From Apoda limacodes (Eukaryota > Arthropoda > Insecta > Lepidoptera > Limacodidae), in contig OX291543.1 of assembly GCA_946406115.1 (NCBI GenBank), positions 26,128,815-26,192,814 on the forward strand: DNA of 64,000 bases, written 5' to 3'. Made by a program: the position numbers and the translations under genes. The notes beneath the pieces were generated by a model. That model was not told the origin of the DNA. It saw only the letters and a program-made list of their open reading frames with translations, and searched no databases. Every line of letters begins with the position of its first letter. The first letter of the stretch is position 1. Of the stretch, positions 23,763 to 34,284 are shown piece by piece.

Positions 23763-23905
23763 AAAGAAATGCCCTTGCTGAGTTTCTTGCCGGTTCTTCT
23801 CAGTACAAGGTCTCCCGCCCTATAGACTTACGAACCGATGGCGTAGTGACATTCATAAGTGCTCAATTATTGAAGCCTAAATTGAATAAATGATATTGAT
23901 TTGAA
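23763..23905 (+). mobile_element. Lepidopteran retroposon 3' end
   Basis: 'ctgagtttcttgccggttct' and 'tctcagtacaaggtct', then 'cgaaccgatggcgtag', 'aagtgctcaattattgaagc' and a tail 'gaataaatgatattgattt' match a very common lepidopteran retroposon end ('..tttgattttgattt'). Confidence 0.7.
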
Positions 23906-23909
23906 CATA

Positions 23910-25445
23910 CTAAATATTCCATTCATAACAATTTGATGGGTATTTTGTGTCTATATTTATTCTTTAAACGACTTCAAAAAAGGAGGTTATTAATTTGACA
24001 TGTATGTATGTATGTAATATTGTTAGAATCGCACAGTATTCATATATGTTAGTCTGTGTGTCCACGTTTTTCTCAGAAAGTAGAAAACGGTTATTAATAA
24101 TTCTTTCTTTATGAAATCAGGTACCGTTCCTTGTTAGAGAACATTGCAAGTGCAAGAAAACTGCATCTGTTTTTTGCACAAGTTAATATTTCCTGGCAGT
24201 GGGTACAGTAATTAAAAAATATTTTTCGTTATTAATTCGGCAATTAAAATCATCAACCACGATACTTTAATTTATAAGCAAGAAGAATCACAAACTTACT
24301 TAATGCTTACAACAGTATTAAATAACTGTTTAACGGAAACGGAAGTGATAAGTAAGTAAAAGGAAGTGTCAAAGGGAAATGGCGAAAATTCATTTATTTC
24401 GAACAAGGGTCCATTGTGAAAGGTCTGCGGAGTTACGACACGGCGGCGTGGATTCGGCGACACTCGTCGACAGAACCCAGCGGGACTCTACCGATCTCTA
24501 TCGACTATTAATCGCTGTCGTTAGTCACGCCCATTGGCGGCGAAACTGAAGAACATTCATATAAATCGAGTTATTTAAAATAGCTGAGCTTTAATTTAAG
24601 TTATTTCTCGATTACTTTTACTTACTTAGAGTTGGGAAATGTCTGTAACAAAGTAATACATAAATTTAAAAGTAGTGGCATTCTCTTGCTATGATAAATA
24701 TATTACATGACTGAAGACGTTTATTATTTATGTCATGTAGTATAATGTATATCATTATAATAAGGATATGCCTTGGAAGTAAATATCTAAAAATAATATA
24801 GTAATTAATAGAACAGGGGCATACCTAACTACATATCAAAAAAATGTATTTGTTTTAGGTTGCAGTCAGGAAAACAAAGTTTTTTGGTAAAATATATATA
24901 GCTTTTTGATATAGTCCCGAATAAAAATTAGTACTTTAAAATTTAGTTTTTCATTACGAAAGTATCTTGTTTACTACAATTATAAAATAATAATTTTTAT
25001 CCAACTGGAAATTTATAATAGTTGTCCTTTGTAAGTTGCTTATGATAATATTTTTTATTATGCTCATTTTTCTTTTTTTTTCGGGGTGAGGTGCCATTAA
25101 TTGAGTTTTTCGTTATTTACGATTACATTATAAAAAACTACATTAGCATAAGTCGATTGGTTTCCTATGTCATCAGATTTTTAAGTCCAACTTCTGATAC
25201 AGCCCATTGCGATTTTTATCTAACAGCAACCAGAGCCTACATCATTGTGATTTCCCATCACCATAGAAATTTTATTTTTAACGAAGTAAATATGTATAGT
25301 TATATTATTCGAATAATAAAAGTATAATAATGTAGTAATATTTTTAAACCTGACAAACCCCATATCCACTTTTATTATGATTTTTTTTAAAAACCTGTAA
25401 CACGTAGTTTTTAATTTGTAATAAATGTCTGTGTACTTGTATAAT
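23910..25445. other. AT-rich DNA with one GC-rich island
   Basis: No gene. 24420-24545 is CpG-rich ('cacggcggcgtggattcggc') and ends near 'cacgcccattggcggcgaaa', which holds an inverted CCAAT box and an E2F-like motif. A short (GTAT)n lies near 24000. The rest is plain. Confidence 0.45.
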
Positions 25446-25449
25446 TTTT

Positions 25450-26052
25450 ACATCTCTGGCATGAAATTAAGTTTTATGGGAAAAGCCATACAAAATTCCA
25501 TCCTCTAATTCAATGGGGTATACTAAATCCTTATATATGTATTTTATTATTTATAACAAGGATATAGGGCCATATCAATTTTCAGACCAAAACTTGCGGA
25601 AGTCTCATACAAACTTTCATCTCTTAGTTGCGGAGTAAAAGTGCAAAGTTTTAGATTTTTTTCGCTCTTTTTGTTTCTAGAACTTTTGAAAGTACCCTGT
25701 TAATTTTGATGATCATCTGTAAGTAAGTGTGTCACTGACAAAATCGGGGTATTTTAGATATCAACAAAATCTAAAGTATAAGAGCTATGCAATTTAAACT
25801 TTATATGTTTCATAAGTCCATTATTGACATCATATCCCGAGAACTTCGTTTATCTGGTATTATCCAAACCCTAGGCTTCATAAAAAACGACGAAGCACTT
25901 CGAGAAAAGTTGCCCTTGCGCTTCGCTTGGCTCGTCTTGGCAGGGGCACTACCGTGGCCCCGGATACTGGTTGTGGATTTTTTAGAAATTAATTTAAGTA
26001 GTTTTACTACGCAGTTGAATGATATAAAAAAATAAAACAACTTCATGTGCAA
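25450..26052. repeat. Dispersed repeat with GC-rich core
   Basis: 'catacaaactttcatctctt' and 'tgacaaaatcggggtatttt' are typical of a lepidopteran dispersed repeat. The joined core (25850-25990: 'gccttgcgcttcgcttggct'-like text, 'aggggcactaccgtggcccc') is GC-rich and leaves long frames open on both strands. These frames overlap head-on, with no domain seen in either, so I treat them as by-products of composition. Confidence 0.5.
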
Positions 26053-26054
26053 TT

Positions 26055-27378
26055 TTGATCTTTATAAAAAAAAAACGGCTTAAAATATTGCGCAGTAGGA
26101 GCACAAAAAATATATATATCATTCACAACACTTTCTGTTTGTATATAGTTTTGTCAACAAAATTCTAGTTCTCCTTCATATTTTTATTTCTAAATTCAAA
26201 GCAGTAAGTAAACAAACATACTTTCACTTCGATGAGTCCATGCTTTACCATCTACATTTATTGGTCAGGGTTAAAAACCGCAAAGGAAACGTCACAGCTG
26301 CGGTCGAAGGCACAAGTCCGATCGCGCGTAACGGACGTGCAGTGAAAACTCACAAATAGCCACCTATTAGCCGCCTCTGGCGCAATAGTAACAACCAACA
26401 ATTTCAACCTGATTTATATCATCTGAACGACAGAACTCCACGAGAAAATGTGGGAACATTTTCACTATCCACTGAGCACCGTAATTTGATAAGCAGAATC
26501 ATCGCCCCGGTTCGAGAGATCGAAAACGACAGTTTCCGCTGAGTTGTGACTGGATTTAGAAAACTCGATCGGAGGAAAAGTAGTCAGTCGACCCATCCCT
26601 TATAAATGATGCTCGTTCAACGGATCTGTCGCTATTTATGTCAATTTGTGGCCTGCAAACAAGCATGACAAATGTTTAAAATAACTACAAGTACTTAGTC
26701 AGATCAATCATTTTATTTATCAGTTCGAGTTTCACTGACTAACAATGTAGCTATTTCCATATCCGATTCCAATGGTTCGCGTTTAGAGAGCTTTACAAAC
26801 ATGTGTTTAGTTTTTTTAAGAATTTTGATACTGTGTCATCATAAACAGCGGGTGCGCCGTGGCCATGTTCCTTGTAAGCCCTATTATTAAAAAATCGCTT
26901 TTATCATAGTGTGATCGCGTATACATTCTAATTACAGAAAATCACGGACATCGATGCCAAGTTTCTAAAGTAGCAATTTTTATGCATTGATATATATTAA
27001 TTTTGCTTTACTATTAAATAAGAAATTTATTATATTTGTTCTATTTTAGTAATAAACCGATGTACCCAGTGCTCCTAGTAAAGGCAACGGCTCCTTGTAG
27101 TGCCGATTGAAATATGTGCCTTTTGCCTTGCAAGAGCATAAGGGAGTTATTGGGAACATCAAGGAATTTTGAATCAATGGTTAACATTTTATAGTACTTA
27201 ATAATTGCTTTATTGATAATGTAGGTATTTAATTAATTTTTAAATAAAAAACTGCTTTTTCATAAATATTTATTAGTATTGCCTCCTTAGTTTATTTTGG
27301 CCTTGCAAGGAGGACTTGAAGATCAATATAGCGTTTTTTGAAAGTTTGTTGTTTAATTTATAAAAGTTTTTCTTCTTT
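26055..27378. other. Non-coding DNA with GC-rich island at 26280-26600
   Basis: The island has CpG-rich text ('cacaagtccgatcgcgcgta') and a CRE-like 'aacgtcacag' near its start. No exon with matching splice sites was found. It may be an enhancer or promoter. The remainder is AT-rich. Confidence 0.4.
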
Positions 27379-27380
27379 TT

Positions 27381-27693
27381 AGGGTTCCGTAACCAAAGGG
27401 TAAACACGGGACCCTATTACTAAGACTCCGCTGTCTGCCTGTCTGTCTGTCACCAGGCTGTATCTCATGAACCGTGATAGACAGTTGGAATTTAGTTAAA
27501 AGAAATATTTCTGTTGCCACTATAACAACAAATACTAAAAAACAGAATAAAATAAATATTTAAGCGGGCTCCCATACAACAAACGTGATTTTTGCTTGTT
27601 TTTGCTCGATATTGATAACGGCACCGCTTGAATTATTCACAGAATATTTAATTATATATTCACCGTTGTCCGACTCACACTTGGCCGATTTTT
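27381..27693 (+). mobile_element. (GTCY)n-type MITE
   Basis: It starts 'agggttccgtaaccaaaggg', followed by 'gtctgcctgtctgtctgtca', 'ccaggctgtatctcatgaac' and 'ctataacaacaaatactaaa', and ends 'cgactcacacttggccg'. This is the compact form of the family, with a short microsatellite. It has no coding capacity. Confidence 0.85.
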
Positions 27694-27694
27694 A

Positions 27695-30345
27695 TTTTAG
27701 ACACAAATCGAGTGGCAAGTCTTAAATATACGCAACGTCAGTGTCATTGATAGAATAATTTAAATAAAATTATAATATGTCCACCTAAGTAGAAAACCAT
27801 TATCATATCATAAAAAGGAGCGTTACAGTTTGGAGGATAAAAGTAATATACATAAATAAAAAAGTACAGTTTTTATGGTGTGAACATACGTGATGCGTCA
27901 TACGAAGCGACGAACTCCGAAATTCCGTGGAAAGTGTCGCGTTAATTATTGTGCTACGAAGTAAAGTGGCAATTCTAAACAAGTCAAAGGTGTAAATGTA
28001 AAGCGCATAAAGCAATCTTTCCCACATGCACGTATTTGTCTACACATTTGAAGTTTGGGCGTAAATATATCACGTACAAAATTGCTGAAAGTAGTACAGA
28101 AATTACAGTTAGATAACTATTTTTTTTCCCAAAATAATGTGATATATTTAACACTTGTCCCAGAAAGTTGCAGTTAACTTTTAAAAAATCTAGTGTGCAA
28201 CGATCTGTTAAATAAAACGAACTCTATTGTTGCTAAATTCGTAAACAGCCAATTTAATTTTCATGCAAATAAGTCTTAAAAATGAGAATGGTTCTTTAGA
28301 ATTTCGACATTTGCAAATTAGTATCTAAAACACTGAGCTTGACTAAAGGCCGAGTAATGTTTAAATCGCTAAGTTTTCCTTTTGTAAATCACATTTTTCT
28401 TATAGAAAACAATATGATTACCATATTACTAAAAAGGCACCCTGGATTTTACGAACTCTATATTCCGTGCTAGTCGAAGATCTTGCACATATTGCTATCA
28501 TATTTAAATATTATTATTTTTTGATTGATCTTATAAAAATACCCCTTAAGAGCAGTTACTATGGGTAGTAATTATTTTGTAGCAAAAATTTTGTTTCAGC
28601 AGCTAGTTTTGCTTTGGTGGAATGGTTAACCATAGGAAAAAGAAAAATAGTAGACCATCTTGGTACAAGTGTGCCAACAAATAACCACGTTAAAACGTTG
28701 TGTAAAAGTGGATAGATTTTAGTGGAGCAGATCACAAAAAAAACATAGTGTAGTACAGTTACTACTACTACTACAAATTGGAATATTTCGACAAAACTGC
28801 GGACATCTGCTAGTGTCGTAATAAGCAGTTACTTTGCAGCGATAGATATCTGCAAAATAAGAGTATGTTAAGGAAACAAACTGTTATAATAAATTGTGGT
28901 AATGTAAAAGGCTTTACGCAAAATTGAATAATATGACTTCGTTTGAATATCATCGGAAGTGCGGAGTCGTCGGCGGCTTCTTTGAGAAACTGTTTAATTT
29001 CTTAATCCTAATTGAATTTGTTTGTTCCGAGTCCGGCGTTGCGATAACTCTGAGATATCGCCCGCAGCCTCTTACCACAGACTAGGAACTCAAATAGGAA
29101 ATCTTCAGCAGGGAGAACTTGTGGTAGATTGCGCTTATGTGAATTTTTAAATCACCTAAAATAAGCTGACGATCATCTTACTTAGACGTTAATGAAGGGT
29201 CTAAGTAATAATCAGTCTTGTGCTGAAATGTTAAAAAAAATCCGTGGATATTCATTATTATTTTTTAATATTCACGGCCTTGATATCTATCTCGACCACC
29301 TAATTTCATTTAGGAACATGCAGAAAAAGAGATAAATAGCAGAGTAAAAAGTAAGTACTTGGAATATATACTGGACAATAAAAAAATATTTAAATATTAT
29401 TTCGTAAACAGAACCTTAAAAAAAAAAAGAATTAATAAACACATTAGAATGCATATCAGAACACAAGCATGAAGCTTTAAAAATTCAAATTGGTAAATTA
29501 AAGTTTCTTTAAATAAAACATACAAAGTAAGAATTAATGCATCTGCGTTCAACGACTAAAACGAAAAGCCAGCAAAAACACCATGACTAGTGGAGGGCTA
29601 TGTCGTACATGCATTAAGTTATTGCAAACATCTGAAAAACTTGTAAACCGATTTTCAGCTATTCATAAATTTCTAGTAGTTATCGTTCAGATTTTAACAA
29701 CAAACGGTTCAAAAGTAAGTTGAGGGAGTCACAAGCTTTTCAACTTTGGAAGTCAATATCTCGCAAAATACCTTTAAATATTCAATACAATGATGGGCGC
29801 GAAAATATATTAATTGTACCTGCCACACACACAAGTTGGATTTTTGCTCCCCCACCGTAAACACAACTGTTCTTTGCTTTTATACATAATAATATAAGCA
29901 TTTAATTATAAAGATATAGTAGCTGAAAGTAAAATAGAAAAGTGGTAGTACTGTATAATATTAGACTGTGTCTCCGCCCAGAGCCGCCACGCTTGCTGAC
30001 CGATTGTTCACGAGTTTCGACGTGCCACTGAGAAACTAATAGCCATTGAAGGTTAGATGGATGAGTTTTAATATTGATAAGACTGCATTTTTAACATTTT
30101 GTTACATGTACGTGGCTTTTTAAAGGGGTCACGGAGACTCTGATCCTACTTTAAAGACAGCCTCTCCAGCTCAGCCCAAGGTAGGATTATTTTTACTAAG
30201 AAATTGCAGGTACTTCGTCACCTTGTCTTTGGAGAAAGGAGAATTAGACCATATTCAGCCCAGGGTGAATGGAAGAATGTTGTCTAACAAGTGGCTACTG
30301 TCACAGTTCAAAGCCTCATTCTTGGTTAACGACTGCTGTCATGTA
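27695..30345. other. Mostly AT-rich non-coding DNA
   Basis: No gene recognised. A stretch at 28930-29090 is GC-richer. A 38-codon open stretch follows a 'ttttgtttcag' acceptor at 28600-28715 but has no recognised domain or donor. 30120-30340 resembles worn transposon text. Confidence 0.45.
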
Positions 30346-30348
30346 TCA

Positions 30349-30597
30349 CTAGTGGGCGGCCGCCCATCCGATTACTAATGAAACCCGACTTCGCTCAACA
30401 TCGAATAAAGAAGAATGGAATGCAGCTGGTCTATAGTCTTCTTCTTCTTGCAATTTGTACCACACAACTGCCGTAAATATTGACTGGGTGCTTTTACCAA
30501 GCCACTCGCGTAAGTTTTTTAACCAGGATACTCTCCGTCTGCCTACACTCCTCTTTCCTATAATCTTAGATTTGATCTATCAAAATTATGTTGGTCT
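30349..30597 (-). pseudogene. LINE reverse-transcriptase C-terminal remnant
   Basis: On the minus strand from 30573 the frame reads KIIGKRSVGRRRVSWLKNLR followed by EWLGKSTQSIF and stops at 30349. The 'GKRSVGRRR.SWLKNLR.W' signature is a hallmark of the C-terminal end of an abundant class of lepidopteran endonuclease-reverse transcriptase (RTE-like) LINEs. The polymerase core is absent and the upstream frame breaks near 30580, so this is a truncated dead copy. Confidence 0.75.
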
Positions 30598-30599
30598 TT

Positions 30600-31365
30600 G
30601 CCAATAACCAGTTTCTTATATTCATTCATCACTTAAGTTAACTGGTGTTAAGTGTGAGTGTGTGAATTAAACAGTGTGAGTCATATTTGTTACACACAAT
30701 TTAAGAGTACAGTTCCGGTAAGATAGAAATAAGTTAGTTACATGTTTCCGCTAAGTTATGTAAAACTAAAGTGAGCCACTTTAGTATATATTTTGACGGC
30801 TTTTAATTATTATTGCAAAATGTAACAAAAATTTCAATGTAGATTGTACAAAAGACGCTATATTAGTTATATATTTTTGTAACATAAAAATGCTAATGTT
30901 TCCTATGTGTTACGAAATAAGATATTTTTGTGAAATGTGTAAGTACACAGAGCATTACAAAATTTATAAAATAATGGTACAGTTAATTAGGCATATTCCC
31001 GCCTCAAAGTTTTTTGTTGATTTAGAATACATTCTAAAATAAGTAAGTTCTTTACTTTTTCGCTGCCTATTAATACAAAATGAGCATGAAAGGTTATATG
31101 TTTATTACATAACATATAATTTATAGAACATTTGTCAGTTTTTAATACGTAAAGATTCCATTACTGATTTAGTAGTAGGTATTTAAAAGAGATATCGCAA
31201 AAACATTTATCACTGGTAGTAGTTTAAATAGAGAAGTAATATGTAATAATAAGAAATAGTATGTAACTCGCATGTATATATAACACATATACTTAAAAAT
31301 AAAAATATTTCATCGATACTCTACAGACATAAACGGATTTCTGGTTGAAGACGAACTAAGGGCCG
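30600..31365. other. AT-rich non-coding DNA
   Basis: No feature recognised beyond simple A/T runs. Confidence 0.5.
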
Positions 31366-31370
31366 TTTTT

Positions 31371-31986
31371 AGGGTTCCGTAGCCAAATGGCAAAAACGGA
31401 ACCCTTATAGATTAGTCATGTCTGTCTGTCCGTCCGTCCGTATGTCACAGCCACTTTATTCCGAAACTATAAGAACTATACTGTTGAAACTTGGAAAGTA
31501 GATGTATTCTGTGAACCGCATTAAGATTTTAACACAAGAATAGAAAAAAAAAAACAAAAAATTTTTGGGGTTCCCCATACTCAAAACTGAAACTCAAAAA
31601 TTTTTTTTCATCAATCCCTTACGTTTGGTTTTTGATATTAAGGTTCCTTATATCATTTTTTTCCAAACTGAATAGTTTGCGCGAGAGACACTTCCAAAGT
31701 GGTAAAATGTGTCCCCCTCCCATAACTACTAAAATAACAGAATAATAAAACTAAAAAAAAATTTATGATGTATATTATTACCATGCAAACTTCCACTGAA
31801 AATTGGTTTGAACGAAATCTGGTAATTAGTTTTTTTTTTAATACACCATAAATCGTTAACTGCAATTTACTTTTCATTCAATCAACTCAAATATAAAAAT
31901 ATTTTTGTTTGTGTTTGTAGATTACATAAATGGTGTAGGAACGGAACCCTCGGTGCGCGAGTCCAACTCGCACTTGGCCGGTTTTT
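31371..31986 (+). mobile_element. (GTCY)n-type MITE, long form, full length
   Basis: It starts 'agggttccgtagccaaatgg', carries (GTCT/GTCC)n at about 31429-31443, then 'ccactttattccgaaactat', 'atagtttgcgcgagagacac' and 'ggtttgaacgaaatctggta', and ends 'gtgcgcgagtccaactcgca' and 'cttggccggttttt'. At 616 bp it is the most complete copy in the window. The 74-codon frame inside (31653-31877, minus) is a by-product. Confidence 0.9.
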
Positions 31987-31989
31987 ATT

Positions 31990-32560
31990 TGCAATGATCC
32001 TGAATAGAGCTCGGCAGATTACAAAATTCATTATTATTACCTAATCATTCGGTCGTTTGCAAACGTCCTAGGGCTTTTGCACCGATCCGTTTTTCCCGAT
32101 TATCCTACGACATATACGGCTCTAGACCTCTTCATATATATACTGCCTTACGGTCCGGTCCGACTGATCCGGCGACTGCATAGCACTAAATTGGCCCTAA
32201 CATATAAAAAAAACACTGGCTAGGTGCGTTTCGAATGTACATGCTTTAAGTAAGGGGTTCTGTAGAACGAGAATTGTTGCAGATATTTGGTAAAAAAATA
32301 TTAGAACCGATTTCGTTCAAATAAATTTTTGTCGGAAGTTTTTATAAAGCTTTACTATGGTTATTGTTTTTGATTTTCTATAACTCACTGCTAAAAAGCG
32401 CAAAGTACACCAATGTTTCATGCCTAATCACTTTTCATGCGAGATACCATTTTTTTGGGATGTCAGCATTGTGTTACCTGCCGGTCTTAATTAAATTCAG
32501 CAGGCTAGAATGTAGAGAAATAAAATAAGCTCCCACGGGAATCGATTTCAGAAAAATTAC
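31990..32560. other. AT-rich non-coding DNA
   Basis: No gene recognised. Confidence 0.45.
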
Positions 32561-32639
32561 CGGTTACAAGCCGGTACAATAGCTGGGAGCAGCTGTTTCA
32601 TAATAAAAAAAATACATCAATAGATTGCACATCGGCCCA

Positions 32640-32965
32640 AAACTCAAGGGCCGCCATGTCGTCACCATACTGCGACACCGAGGAAGCGAAAGCGAATCAA
32701 TTGCGTCGCTTTTATCAATACTGTGCGTGACCAAGACCATTGTTATAAAATGGAAAATAGGCCAGACGCGCAACAACAAAACATGGAATAATGGCGACGC
32801 TTAGAAATTTTACTTACCTACCTTTTTTGTTCTTTTGTGCTTGTTAGCTGCTCTTCCTCCGTGACACGGGCGTCGTTGACGGCGCGTGCCGCCTGAGACG
32901 TCACAGCTTGTCACGATCAACTTAGTAAGATCGAAGAGATATCGGCATTTTCATATGTTTATAAT
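32640..32965 (-). promoter_or_regulatory. GC-rich segment with candidate promoter and first exon
   Basis: The segment is much richer in GC and CpG than its surroundings. On the minus strand a TATAAA (plus 32958-32963) lies about 30 bp before 32930. A GC-rich stretch then runs to strong donor sequences at 32822|32821 (AAAAAAG|GTAGGTAAGT) or four bases later (TAG|GTAAGT). Between them two frames stay open; one reads AARAVNDARVTEEEQLTSTK. It could be a 5' exon, an internal exon after the 'gtctcag' at about 32897-32903, or just an enhancer. CRE-like 'gacgtcac' is present. I recognise no protein family. Confidence 0.3.
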
Positions 32966-33176
32966 GGGAAGCGCTCTAAATTATGCGAATTAACGCAGAT
33001 AGGGCTTTCGTCTTTAGGAATTCATTGCATTCAGGACGTTTACACTTGAACCTTCAAAAACCTATGATTAAGTTTAGAGGTAACTGACCAGGTGCTTAGC
33101 AATAAACTATCAGACGACGCAAACTTTTGAACGCTCATACTTGTTCAAATATAAAGAAACCTTTTTTATTTTCATA

Positions 33177-33232
33177 GGCAACTCTTAGATTCCGTCTAAG
33201 TGCTACACCAATTGAGCTATCTAGGTCCAATA
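33177..33232 (-). mobile_element. tRNA-like SINE head
   Basis: The minus strand reads 'ggacctagatagctcaattg' and 'gtgtagcacttagacgg', with a perfect A box (TAGCTCAATTGG). It has no intact B box or acceptor stem, so it is a SINE fragment, not a tRNA gene. Confidence 0.5.
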
Positions 33233-33239
33233 TTGGCTG

Positions 33240-34000
33240 GGCAAAAACCCTACAGCTTTGTACACCTATTTGTAATTTAGTGGGTCACGCATGATTTGCC
33301 TAGAATTTGCATATTTATTTAAACATACAAAACCCTGCTGACGTATTTAGTCAGGTTCTACATCTCCAGTATACCCGCTTGTATCTTTACGTAGATGCTG
33401 TAGTTCATTAGGTATTTGGTTTGGTTTAATACTATGCTATCACTGTTAAAAAGAATTAAGAAAATTATTGTAGATAAGTTAATTTATGTAATTTAAATTT
33501 AACGTTCTAGTTAATTTTTTCGGAACATATATATACGTTGGTGCTTTTACTGACCCTTTTTGTAAGCTTCGTTTAAAATTTTTAAGAAATTTCAAGAGTA
33601 GCGATTTCAGTAGTAAAAAAAATTTAAAATTTGTTTAGAGTGTGCCTAGTGTGACTTGTTAACACTACTATCGTGTTCGCGTCTACAAAATACATTTATG
33701 GAAATTAAAGAGCGCCTCTAGCGGATGCGTTTTGATTTTTTCTCATAGGATTTTTAATGAATACGCGAACGCGGCCCATAGATTTAGAAATTAAGTTTTT
33801 TTATTCCGAATACATTGATAAAAACAAAAACTTTACAGGTTTTTCCCATATGGCAATTTTTTTTTAAATACAGTTAGGAAAAATTATAAGTCGTCAATTT
33901 CTACTATCAACAGTATTCCTTCGAGTTTTATTTATGGACTACACAGTTAAATTAAGTAATTGTATTTATATAACTGCAAAATACAAAAGTTCGAACACTT
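33240..34000. other. AT-rich non-coding DNA
   Basis: No feature recognised. Confidence 0.45.
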
Positions 34001-34004
34001 AAGT

Positions 34005-34070
34005 AAACAGTTTGAACTCGAAACCTTTCCGATATAGCATTTTACAGTTGCGCCACTATGACTTTGTGTC
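34005..34070 (-). mobile_element. tRNA-like SINE piece
   Basis: The minus strand reads 'tagtggcgcaactgtaaaat' and about 30 bases later 'ggtttcgagttcaaa', which fit the A and B boxes of a tRNA-derived SINE. 'tggcgcaac' could also be read as a retrovirus-like primer-binding site next to the GC-rich 34080-34275 stretch, but no LTR pair is present. Confidence 0.4.
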
Positions 34071-34079
34071 TAGTTGTGG

Positions 34080-34283
34080 CGTGTGCGCGGCTAGCTTTAT
34101 TTATATTGGTTGTAGCGCAGGAGCGATCACGCGCTGGTAATTGATGCTCTCTCCGACGTGGCGCGCGTGGCCTGCCTTACTACTGGCAGCATTTTCTAAC
34201 ATATTTAATGAACACGCGCTGCCTAAGGCGGTAGATCTCTTAGCTACCTCCACATAAACATCGGGGAACCAATAAGAAGACAT
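34080..34283 (-). other. GC-rich stretch with a 60-codon frame, unrecognised
   Basis: About 200 bp of CG-rich text ('ggcctgccttactactggca', 'cacgcgctgcctaaggcggt') abuts the SINE-like piece. The minus frame has a TATAAATA and AATAAA just downstream. It may be the remnant of a terminal repeat of a retroelement. No domain is seen in the frame. Confidence 0.3.
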
Positions 34284-34284
34284 T

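Noticed and set aside
28600..28715. Terminal exon after 'ttttgtttcag' with 38 open codons
   Set aside because: No domain, no poly(A) signal nearby, and AT-rich DNA gives many such acceptors.
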